Part shown: positions 1 to 6,911 of the stretch, piece by piece | Layout of the letters: each line of letters opens with the position of its first letter | How positions within the stretch are numbered: position 1 is the first letter of the stretch | NCBI GenBank assembly: GCA_036556965.1 | Contig: DATBIO010000055.1 | Span: forward strand, 1-6,911 | Direction: 5' to 3' | Length of the DNA: 6,911 nt | Origin: DATBIO01 sp036556965 | Lineage (GTDB): Bacteria; Acidobacteriota; Vicinamibacteria; Fen-336 | Position numbers and translations under genes: made by a program | The notes under the pieces: model-generated | What the model was told of the DNA's origin: nothing | Seen by the model: only the letters and a program-made list of their open reading frames with translations | The model's database searches: none

Positions 1-793
1 CGATGGTGCGGTCCGCGCTCGTCCGGTAGACGCCGGCCTGCACGCGCGCGGGCAGCCCGTAGCGGAGCTCGAGCCCCACGTCCCCGCCCGCATCGAAGCC
101 GAAGAGGTCGGCGGCCAGGTCCCCGAAGTCGCCGCGGCCCAGCGGCCGCGAGAAGCGGTGGAGCACGCGGAACACGAAGCCGCCCGCGGGCACGCCCAGC
201 GCGGTGGGGAGGTTCACCACCGCGAAGTCGGGCTCCGCGGGGTCGGGGCTCCGCGGCCCGTCCGCTTCCGCGGCGGGGACGGCCCCCCCGCTCCGGGCCC
301 GCACGCGCAGCTCGCCCCTCATGCCGGGGTGGCCTTCGCCGCAGAACTCGGTGCAGACGATGGGGAAGCGGCCGGCGCGCGCGGCCACGAACTCCGCCAC
401 CACGGGGGCGCCGCCCTCCGGGACCTTGACCCTGACCCCGAAGGCCTTGATGCCGAAGCCGTGCTCGACGTCGGCGGAGCGCAGGGTGACCACCACGCGG
501 TCGCCCTCGTCCACCTCCAGCACGCCGGGCTCGTACTGGTAGCGGGAGGCGGTGACTTCGAAGGCGCGCGGGGCGGAGGCGGGTGGCGGCTCCTGTCCGA
601 TCGCGGGCGCGGGCTGCGCCAGCGACGCCACGAGGAGGACGCCCGGCCACCGGGCGACGGCGGCGAGGCGGAAGGGTCCACGGGCGAGGTGTCCGGACGG
701 CGGAGCGATGGCCAGGAGGCGCTTTCTCGGGTGCCGGAATGTCGGGGGCAGGGCGCGACCTCGCGGGCGTATGTCGGACGCAGGAGCAGCCAC
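1..793 (-). CDS. Exported CuA-type cupredoxin fused to a DUF5777-like beta-barrel, 3' end cut by window
   Basis: Read on the minus strand this frame is open from a stop at 896-898 to the window edge (264 codons from the GTG at 793). A signal peptide is clear at about residues 41-64 (basic start, hydrophobic stretch ending QPAPA). Residues 78-165 form a cupredoxin fold with every ligand of a binuclear CuA centre: His111 in EHGFGIKAFGV, then CTEFCGEGHPGM supplying Cys147, Glu149 (backbone carbonyl in the family), Cys151, His155 and Met158. The spacing equals that of cytochrome oxidase subunit II. A linker (166-187) leads into FAVVNLPTALGVP...FRVLHRFSRPLG...LFGFDAGGDVGLELRYGLP, which I recognise as the start of a DUF5777-type barrel. 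No transmembrane hairpin of true subunit II is visible, so it is probably not an oxidase subunit. The likely role is an envelope electron-transfer or copper protein; this is inference. The start is uncertain: no ATG exists between 793 and 600, and GTG 793 lies only 4 bases after the predicted transcription start. CTG 751 or CTG 715 are alternatives. Confidence 0.8.
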   Translation of the reverse strand, partial: MAAPASDIRPRGRALPPTFRHPRKRLLAIAPPSGHLARGPFRLAAVARWPGVLLVASLAQPAPAIGQEPPPASAPRAFEVTASRYQYEPGVLEVDEGDRVVVTLRSADVEHGFGIKAFGVRVKVPEGGAPVVAEFVAARAGRFPIVCTEFCGEGHPGMRGELRVRARSGGAVPAAEADGPRSPDPAEPDFAVVNLPTALGVPAGGFVFRVLHRFSRPLGRGDFGDLAADLFGFDAGGDVGLELRYGLPARVQAGVYRTSADRTI

Positions 794-807
794 CGTCCTG
801 CTCAAGT

Positions 808-823
808 GGCAACGTGCGTGCCG
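808..823 (-). promoter_or_regulatory. Sigma-54 (-24/-12) promoter for the CuA-barrel gene
   Basis: The minus strand reads CGGCACGCACGTTGCC. This matches the sigma-54 consensus TGGCACG-N4-TTGC at all core positions but the first, with the invariant GG (821-822) and GC (809-810) separated by exactly 10 bases. Counting from the -12 C, transcription should begin near 797, towards the CuA-barrel gene. It lies about 100 bases beyond the stop of a sigma-54 activator gene and is in non-coding DNA, which makes a chance match less likely. The fifth base of the -12 box is C rather than A/T. Confidence 0.7.
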
Positions 824-859
824 TCGAGGCGACCCCCGCGGGTCAGCGACTTGCGGACG

Positions 860-887
860 GCGGGCCGGGCGCGGGGTTACGGCCCGC
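860..887. repeat. 8-bp perfect inverted repeat downstream of the regulator gene
   Basis: GCGGGCCG (860-867) and CGGCCCGC (880-887) are perfect inverted copies around a 12-base centre. The right arm overlaps the end of the first GGTTACGGC repeat. It could be a protein-binding dyad upstream of the sigma-54 promoter or an RNA stem ending the operon transcript. There is no following T-run on the minus strand, so an intrinsic terminator is not well supported. Short GC palindromes are also common by chance in DNA this GC-rich. Confidence 0.35.
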
Positions 888-902
888 GAAAGCGGTTACG
901 GC
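875..902. repeat. Two direct GGTTACGGC repeats, candidate activator-binding sites
   Basis: GGTTACGGC occurs at 875-883 and again at 894-902 on the plus strand, 19 bases start to start, close to two helical turns. They sit about 50-95 bases upstream of the sigma-54 promoter at 808-823, within the range used by NtrC-family activator dimers. They overlap no coding sequence. Binding by the regulator encoded at 922-2277 is inferred from position and spacing only. Confidence 0.45.
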
Positions 903-921
903 GACGGAAACGCCCGGCGCG

Positions 922-2277
<1,356 letters not shown>

Positions 2278-2334
2278 GAACGGCCCCTTTTTACCGCAGA
2301 GAGGGCGCGCGCGGGAGGCGGGGGGCCGGCGCCC

Positions 2335-4041
2335 TCACGCCTCCAACCTCGCGGGAGCGGGCTCCAGCGGCAGCTCGATGGTCACCGACGTCCCCTCCGC
2401 CGCCCGGCTCTCCACGCCGATGGTGCCCCCCAGCGACTCCACGATGTTCTTGGCGATGGCCAGGCCGAGGCCGCTGCCCGCGCGGCGGGTGGAGAAGTAC
2501 GGCTCGAAGACGTGGGGCAGGGCCTCCGGCGGTATGCCGATCCCCCGGTCCTCGACCTGGATGGCCACGCGCCCGCCGTCCAGGCGGCGCGCGCGGAGCT
2601 GGAGGGCGGGGGAGGGCGGCGTCCCCTCGCGCGACCTGACGGCCTCGCGCGCGTTGGCCAGGATGTTCACGAGCGCCGTGCGCAGCCGCTCGCCGTCCGT
2701 GACCATGTCCCGGGGCGCGTCGTCCAGGGCCAGGCGCGCCTCCACGGGGCCGTCGCCGGCCAGGGCCGCCTCCGCCGCCTCCCGGCAGAGGGCGCCCAGG
2801 TCGCAGCGCGCCCATTCCGGCTGCACGGGGCGCGCGAAGTCGAGCACGTCGCGCACGATCCGCTCGAGGCGGTCCACCTCGTGGCCGATGTCGCCCGCCG
2901 CCTCCCGCGCCTCCTCGCCGGTGGCACCGTCGCGGCGCAGCGAGCGCAGGGCGGCCTTGATGATCATCAGGGGGTTGCGCACCTCGTGCGCCACCACGGT
3001 GGAGAGGCGGCCCAGCGCGGACAGGCGCTCGCGCAGGGCCGCCTCGCGCTGGAAGCGCGCCAGCGACTCGGTGAGGGAGTTGAAGCTGGAGGCGAGCAGG
3101 CGCGCGTCCTCGTCCTCCCACGGCCCCCCCGGCGGGATGCGGTGGCTCAGGTCCCCGGTGGCCGTCACCGCCCGCATGGCGGTGGTGAGGTCGGTGAGGG
3201 GCCCCGTCACCGTGCGCGCCACCGCGTAGCTCAGCAGGATGGCCATGAGCACGGCCACCGCCCCCGCCACCAGCAGCGCGGTGCGGAACGTGCGCAGGAA
3301 GGCCAGCCGCTCGCTGCGCGAGCGCAGGATCAGGGCGCTGAGCGACCCCTCCCCGAGCCGGCGCCGCACGGCCACGTACTCGTTGTCGGCCACCACCACC
3401 CGCACCACGTCGTCCCCTTGCAGGGCGGGGGCCAGGGCGTCGTGCGGAGACAGGGTGGAGGTGACCACGCGGCCGCCGAGGGCGAAGGCCAGCTCGCTCC
3501 CCGTCTGCGCGCGCAGCCGCACCGCCGCCGCCTGGTCCAGGCGCTCGGTGAGGCTCAGCCAGCCCAGCACCTCGGGCGGGTCGAGCCCGATGCTGATGGG
3601 CACCGTCACCACCTCCAGGACGGCGCGCCCCTCGTCCTTGAAGGCCACCGGGGGAGCGTCGCGCGCCGGGGCCACGGGGGCCGACCCCACCGCGGCCAGG
3701 CTGCGGCCGGCGGCGTCGGTGACCACCAGGCCGTCGGCGCCCACGCGCCCCAGGTAGTCGGCGGCCACCGGCTCCACCGTGGGCGGGTCCGAGGTCTCCA
3801 CCGCCGCCTTCAGCTTGGGGAGGTCGGCCACGAGCTGGGCCACCAGGCGGAGCTGCTCCAGCCGCGCCGCGTGGTCCTGGGCCACGCGCTCCGCCGACTC
3901 CACCAGCCCGCGGCGCAGCTCCGCTTCCGCCTGCGCCGCCACGCGGCCGGTCACGAACTGGAGGGCGAAGGCGAGGGAGAGCACCGCCACCAGGGCGCTG
4001 GCCAGGAAGACGCGGGTGCGCAGGGAGGAGACGAGGGCCAC
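2335..4041 (-). CDS. Membrane-bound sensor histidine kinase, partner of the adjacent regulator
   Basis: This 568-residue kinase has transmembrane helix 1 at about 11-31, a periplasmic sensor at about 32-250, transmembrane helix 2 at about 254-275, a HAMP linker at about 273-330, a dimerisation/phosphoacceptor domain with His352 in VAHEVRNPL, and a catalytic ATPase domain. The ATPase domain shows the N box (NILANAREAV, 459-468), G1 (EDRGIGIP, 497-504), F box (FEPYFSTR, 512-519) and G2 (GSGLGLAIA, 522-530). The sensor begins with a long helix and includes VVTDAAGRSLA, as in Cache/PDC-type domains. It has no cysteine and only two histidines, so no metal or haem site is evident. The ligand cannot be read from sequence. 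The start is GTG at 4041, two bases after the TGA of the preceding cupredoxin gene and without its own clear ribosome-binding site, which suggests translational coupling. It should phosphorylate the regulator encoded next. Confidence 0.96.
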   Translation of the reverse strand: MALVSSLRTRVFLASALVAVLSLAFALQFVTGRVAAQAEAELRRGLVESAERVAQDHAARLEQLRLVAQLVADLPKLKAAVETSDPPTVEPVAADYLGRVGADGLVVTDAAGRSLAAVGSAPVAPARDAPPVAFKDEGRAVLEVVTVPISIGLDPPEVLGWLSLTERLDQAAAVRLRAQTGSELAFALGGRVVTSTLSPHDALAPALQGDDVVRVVVADNEYVAVRRRLGEGSLSALILRSRSERLAFLRTFRTALLVAGAVAVLMAILLSYAVARTVTGPLTDLTTAMRAVTATGDLSHRIPPGGPWEDEDARLLASSFNSLTESLARFQREAALRERLSALGRLSTVVAHEVRNPLMIIKAALRSLRRDGATGEEAREAAGDIGHEVDRLERIVRDVLDFARPVQPEWARCDLGALCREAAEAALAGDGPVEARLALDDAPRDMVTDGERLRTALVNILANAREAVRSREGTPPSPALQLRARRLDGGRVAIQVEDRGIGIPPEALPHVFEPYFSTRRAGSGLGLAIAKNIVESLGGTIGVESRAAEGTSVTIELPLEPAPARLEA

Positions 4042-4043
4042 GC

Positions 4044-4706
4044 TCAGCGCACCGAGAAGTCCAGCTCCACCGCCTCGCCGTCGCCGACGCGCACGCTGCG
4101 CGTCTCGCGCTCCTGGCCGTCGTTCCAGGCCACCACGGTGTAGGTGCCGGGGGGAACGCCGTCGATGCGGTAGCGGCCCTCGGGGTCGGTGGTGGCGAAG
4201 TAGCGGTGCGCGAAGACGAGCACGAAGGCGCTCATGTGGGAGTGGATGTCGCAGAAGACGCGCACCACCCCGGGCTGGTCGAACCGCACCGACTTGGAGC
4301 GGCCGCGGCCGTAGCGGCCGAGGTCGAAGCGTTTGGCCTTGGAGAGCGAGAAGACGTTGTGGTAGGTGCGGTCGCTGTTGGGGAAGTCCACCGTGGTGCC
4401 CGCCCGCACCGCCAGCACGTAGGGCACGAACGACTCGTTGCGCTGGTCGAGGCTGGCGCGGGCGGGGTTGTCGTCCTCGAAGGCGCGCTGGGGCGCCACC
4501 TCCAGGTACACCACGGAGCGCCGGCGGTCCTGCGCGTCGGGCGCGCGGGGCGCGCCGAGGGCGGCCACGGAGGGACGGGGCGCGGCGGCGGACGGCTCGC
4601 GCACGACCTGCACCCGGCCGCGGATGGACCCCAGGGCCGCGCGCGCGGAGGGCGCCGAGACCAGCAGGGCCAGGAGGAGGGCGCCCGCGCCCCTCAGTAC
4701 CACCAC
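4044..4706 (-). CDS. Exported cupredoxin with carboxypeptidase-regulatory-like tail (methylamine-utilization-protein type)
   Basis: This 220-residue exported protein starts with a signal peptide (about 1-23, hydrophobic stretch ending SARA). A cupredoxin-like domain (about 64-165) contains RAGTTVDFPNSDRTYHNVFSL and VFCDIHSHM, giving a type 1 copper site: His116, Cys152, His155 (or His157) and Met158. The tail (about 168-220) reads FATTDPEGRYRIDGVPPGTY, a carboxypeptidase-regulatory-like beta-sandwich. This layout is typical of proteins labelled methylamine utilization protein, usually without a methylamine pathway; none is seen here. A role in periplasmic copper binding or electron transfer is inferred. 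The frame stays open far upstream, but that part overlaps the porin gene out of frame and is not real. The likely start is GTG 4706 (or GTG 4703), preceded by GCAGG four bases away and overlapping the porin stop by 13 bases. The stop is 2 bases before the kinase start. Confidence 0.9.
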   Translation of the reverse strand: MVVLRGAGALLLALLVSAPSARAALGSIRGRVQVVREPSAAAPRPSVAALGAPRAPDAQDRRRSVVYLEVAPQRAFEDDNPARASLDQRNESFVPYVLAVRAGTTVDFPNSDRTYHNVFSLSKAKRFDLGRYGRGRSKSVRFDQPGVVRVFCDIHSHMSAFVLVFAHRYFATTDPEGRYRIDGVPPGTYTVVAWNDGQERETRSVRVGDGEAVELDFSVR

Positions 4707-5863
4707 AGCACCTGCCCGGCCACGAAGTCCTGTCGGCGGAAGCCGTCCGCGCGCTCGTTGCGCTGCCAGGACGCCTTCAGGAGCAGGTTGCGGCGCAGGG
4801 AGAAGCCGATCCCCCCCTCGAAGCGCGTGGTGGGGGCGTCCCAGGCCGCCCGGCCCTGCGAGCCGGCGATGTCGCCGAAGCCCACGTGGTCGAAGCGGGC
4901 GGCCACGTAGAAGCCGGGCAGGAGCTTGTAGCGCGCCTCCACCATGTAGCCGTCGGCCTCGAGGTCGTCGCGCAGCGTCGGCGCGTCCCAGCGGCTCCAC
5001 ACCGCCTCCGCCCGCACCAGGGCGTAGCCGGCGGAGTACTCGACGTCCAGGCCCAGCGCGCGCTGCCGGCCCTCCACGGGCGGGGCCAGGGCGTCCACCG
5101 CCTGGTCGGCGACGTAGTCGCCGGTGGCGGCGGAGGCGCCGACGACCAGGCCGACCAGCGGGCGCACGGCCACCCGCGTGGAGAACTGCTTGCCCTCGTT
5201 GTCGTCCTCCACGCGCGGCCGGGAGAGCGTGCCCTGGGTGAGGGCGGCCGCCGCCTCGAAGCGCTCGCCCGCCCAGCGCACCTGCACCCCGGCGTCCCAC
5301 TCCACCGAGCTCACGAGGGGCAGGCCGGGAGCGGGGGCCGTCGCGCCGATGGGGTAGTCCACGAGCCAGCCCCGGCCGCGCCAGTAGAGCAGCTCGTCCT
5401 CGGAGGCGGGGAAGGCGTCGGCGCGCAGCGTGGTCAGGTACTGGTAGGCCAGCGGCTCCCCGATCAGCGGGTTGTCGGCGCCGTAGCGGCGGCGCCCGTA
5501 GGACCCGAAGACGGGGGGGATGAGGCCGGCCTGGATGTCCAGCTCCTCATCCGCCCACGGGCGCACCCGGAGGTAGAGGGCATAGGCGCGCGGGGTGTTC
5601 AGGTTCTCGCTGCGCACCTCGGTGAGGGCGGCCACGTGGTCCCCCGCGCGCACCTCCGCCGTCAGGCTGAGCCGGAAGAGGCGGAGGGGGTTGCGCTCGT
5701 ACCCGCTGTCGTTGAAGAAGCCGCGGTCGGTCTCGGCGGCGGAGCCGCTCATCTCGCCCCCGAGCACGAGGCGCAGCCCGCCCAGACGGATCGGCTCCGC
5801 CGCTTCCAGGGAGCCCGGGGCCAGGAGGAGCGACAGCAGGACGAGGGCCCGCGGCCTCGACAT
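4694..5863 (-). CDS. Outer-membrane porin-like beta-barrel protein
   Basis: This 389-residue protein has a signal peptide (MSRPRALVLLSLLLAPGSLEA, cleavage near residue 21) followed by a string of amphipathic beta strands with alternating hydrophobic residues. It ends in the aromatic signature LWWY, typical of outer-membrane barrels. Strand-like segments with aromatic girdles such as YALYLRVRPW and FYVAARFDHVGF recur throughout, suggesting a porin-like channel in the outer membrane. It resembles phosphate-selective or general porin-like families, but I cannot name the substrate. ATG 5863 was chosen because the signal peptide begins there. An in-frame ATG at 5944 lies inside the divergent hydrolase gene and would bury the signal peptide. 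No ribosome-binding site is evident before 5863. It is the first gene of the operon, overlapping the cupredoxin gene by 13 bases, so channel and copper protein are probably made together. Confidence 0.9.
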   Translation of the reverse strand: MSRPRALVLLSLLLAPGSLEAAEPIRLGGLRLVLGGEMSGSAAETDRGFFNDSGYERNPLRLFRLSLTAEVRAGDHVAALTEVRSENLNTPRAYALYLRVRPWADEELDIQAGLIPPVFGSYGRRRYGADNPLIGEPLAYQYLTTLRADAFPASEDELLYWRGRGWLVDYPIGATAPAPGLPLVSSVEWDAGVQVRWAGERFEAAAALTQGTLSRPRVEDDNEGKQFSTRVAVRPLVGLVVGASAATGDYVADQAVDALAPPVEGRQRALGLDVEYSAGYALVRAEAVWSRWDAPTLRDDLEADGYMVEARYKLLPGFYVAARFDHVGFGDIAGSQGRAAWDAPTTRFEGGIGFSLRRNLLLKASWQRNERADGFRRQDFVAGQVLWWY

Positions 5864-5921
5864 CGCGCGATTATGATGCCGTTCCGGGCCCCCGGCCGCG
5901 CGCCCGGGGTCCAAGGACACG
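5864..5921. promoter_or_regulatory. Divergent intergenic region between porin and hydrolase genes
   Basis: This 58-base gap separates two divergent genes and must serve one or both as a promoter. It holds a small AT-rich island in GC-rich DNA. On the plus strand TATGAT (5872-5877) resembles a -10 box and would give a leader of about 38 bases before the hydrolase, whose ribosome-binding site is AAGGA at 5913-5917. On the minus strand CATAAT (5870-5875) would place transcription start at or next to the porin ATG, giving a leaderless message. No good -35 box was found for either, so both -10 assignments are weak. Confidence 0.35.
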
Positions 5922-6782
5922 ATGATCGCCTCCCTGCTGCGCATCGCCCTTCTCCTCGCCCTCGTCGTCCTCGCCGCCTACTTCTTCCGCCACCGCCTCC
6001 TGAACGCGCTCCTCTTCTACCCGTTGCGCGAGCTGGAAGGCACGCCGGGCGACGGCGGCCTGCGCTTCGAGGAGCTCTCCATCCCCACCGAGGACGGCGA
6101 GCGCCTGCACGGCTGGTGGATCCCCGTGGCGCGCCGCCCCGCGGCCGGGCACGTCCTCTTCTTCCACGGCAACGCGGGGAACATCAGCCACCGCGTGGCC
6201 GACGCCCAGCTCCTGGCCGCGGAGGGCTTCGACGTCCTGCTCTTCGACTACCGCGGCTACGGCCGGAGCACGGGCCGGCCCACGGAAGAGGGCACGTACC
6301 GCGACGCGCGTGCCGCCCTGCGGGCCCTCGTCGCGCGGCCGGAGGCCGACCGCGCGCGCGTCCTCTTCTTCGGCGAGTCCCTGGGGGGAGCGGTGGCCCT
6401 GGCCCTGGCCCTCGAGTCACCGCCCGCGGGCCTGGTGCTGCGCTCGACCTTCACGGACGTGAAGGCCATGGCCCGGCGCCACTACCCCATGGTGCCGCCC
6501 TTCGTGGTGGTGGACGCCTTTCCCAGCCTGCGCCGCATCGGCGCCCTGCGCTGCCCGCTCCTCGTGCTCCACGGCGACCGCGACGACCTGGTGCCCCTGG
6601 CCCACGGGCAGGCGCTCTTCGCGGCGGCGCCGGAGCCCAAGCGCATGGTGGTGCTGCGCGGCGCCGGCCACAACGACCTCCTCGCCGTGGCCGGCGTGAC
6701 CCAGGCGCGCGCCGTCTCGGAGTGGGCGCGCGACGTCCTCCGTCAGGGCTTCCAGTCCCCGATCTCGATCACGGGGTCGTAG
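5922..6782 (+). CDS. Membrane-anchored alpha/beta hydrolase (BEM46/ABHD13-like)
   Basis: This 286-residue protein has an N-terminal hydrophobic anchor (about 4-22) followed by an alpha/beta-hydrolase domain (about 45-272). Visible motifs are the oxyanion-side HGNAGN (82-87), FDYRGYGRS (108-116), nucleophile elbow GESLGG with Ser153, acid residue Asp221 in HGDRDDLVP (217-225), and catalytic His250 in GAGHND. Length and the LFYPLRELEGTP lead-in fit the BEM46/YfhR-like serine hydrolase family, whose substrates are mostly unknown; an esterase or lipase-like activity at the inner membrane is likely. The ATG at 5922 has AAGGA four bases upstream. It is divergent from the porin operon and has no evident functional tie to it. 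The last 12 codons lie antisense to the end of the convergent downstream gene, so the tail (QSPISITGS) is unlikely to be conserved. Confidence 0.92.
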   Translation: MIASLLRIALLLALVVLAAYFFRHRLLNALLFYPLRELEGTPGDGGLRFEELSIPTEDGERLHGWWIPVARRPAAGHVLFFHGNAGNISHRVADAQLLAAEGFDVLLFDYRGYGRSTGRPTEEGTYRDARAALRALVARPEADRARVLFFGESLGGAVALALALESPPAGLVLRSTFTDVKAMARRHYPMVPPFVVVDAFPSLRRIGALRCPLLVLHGDRDDLVPLAHGQALFAAAPEPKRMVVLRGAGHNDLLAVAGVTQARAVSEWARDVLRQGFQSPISITGS

Positions 6783-6911
6783 GTGTTCGTGGTGCCTCCG
6801 AGCGTCACCCTCAGGTCGTACTTGTAGAGCCCGTCCACGGCGTTCGTCACGTCACACTGGAACTCGCTCTGCGTCCCCTGCAGCGCCTGGGTGCAGTCCA
6901 GGACCGGGGGC
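6743..6911 (-). CDS. C-terminal 55 residues of an unrecognised, probably exported protein
   Basis: On the minus strand a frame enters from the right edge and ends with TGA at 6743-6745, giving 55 residues from PPVLDCTQALQG to IEIGDWKP. I do not recognise the family. The fragment has alternating strand-like composition, many Thr/Gly/Tyr/Asp residues and two cysteines (fragment positions 6 and 19) that could form a disulfide, as in an extracellular beta-sandwich domain. The protein-like composition, with third codon positions mostly G or C, supports a real gene. It converges on the hydrolase gene and overlaps its 3' end by 40 bases. The start and most of the gene lie outside the window. Confidence 0.6.
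   Translation of the reverse strand, partial: PPVLDCTQALQGTQSEFQCDVTNAVDGLYKYDLRVTLGGTTNTYDPVIEIGDWKP

Noticed and set aside
1..793. True cytochrome c oxidase subunit II gene
   Set aside because: The CuA ligands match, but the two membrane helices are missing, a secretory signal precedes the domain, and a barrel-like region follows. No other oxidase genes are in the window.
884..895. CCGC-GAAA-GCGG mini hairpin as a terminator of the regulator transcript
   Set aside because: The stem has only four pairs and there is no T-run on the minus strand, so termination is not supported.
4707..5300. N-terminal extension of the cupredoxin frame
   Set aside because: It lies out of frame inside the porin gene and is low-complexity Arg/Gly/Ala-rich. 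The real signal peptide begins at the GTG codons at 4703-4706.
5885..5921. Sigma-54 promoter for the porin operon
   Set aside because: On the minus strand, TTGGACC followed by GC-rich sequence does not give GG-N10-GC with a TTGC box.
5864..5944. Upstream ATG (5944) for the porin gene
   Set aside because: It overlaps the divergent hydrolase gene and would put 27 residues before a clean signal peptide.

Overview
The window is very GC-rich and gene-dense. It encodes a Gram-negative envelope: an outer-membrane barrel, exported copper proteins and an NtrC-type sigma-54 activator. These features, with a methylamine-utilization-type cupredoxin and a DUF5777-type barrel, point to a deltaproteobacterial or myxobacterial lineage (Anaeromyxobacter-like) or an acidobacterium. 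This is an inference from composition and families, not a taxonomic assignment.

Most of the window (5863 down to 922) is one tight minus-strand gene run: an outer-membrane porin-like barrel, an exported cupredoxin with a carboxypeptidase-regulatory-like tail, a membrane-bound sensor histidine kinase, and a sigma-54-dependent response regulator. The first two genes overlap by 13 bases, the next pair is 2 bases apart, and the kinase and regulator are 57 bases apart. They are therefore probably one operon.

Downstream of the regulator lies about 130 bases of non-coding DNA (roughly 794-921). It holds a good minus-strand sigma-54 (-24/-12) promoter at 808-823. About 50-95 bases upstream of that are two direct copies of GGTTACGGC spaced 19 bases apart, interleaved with an 8-bp inverted repeat. 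This promoter faces the last minus-strand gene (793 to the left edge, cut off). That gene encodes an exported protein joining a complete CuA-type copper domain (cytochrome oxidase subunit II type) to the start of a DUF5777-like beta-barrel. The simplest model is that the two-component system switches on this CuA-barrel protein through sigma-54, linking a porin/cupredoxin envelope module to a second copper-protein envelope module.

On the other side of a 58-base divergent gap, the plus strand carries a membrane-anchored alpha/beta hydrolase (5922-6782). Its 3' end overlaps by 40 bases a convergent minus-strand gene that enters from the right edge and shows only its last 55 residues. No RNA genes, mobile elements or CRISPR arrays were seen.
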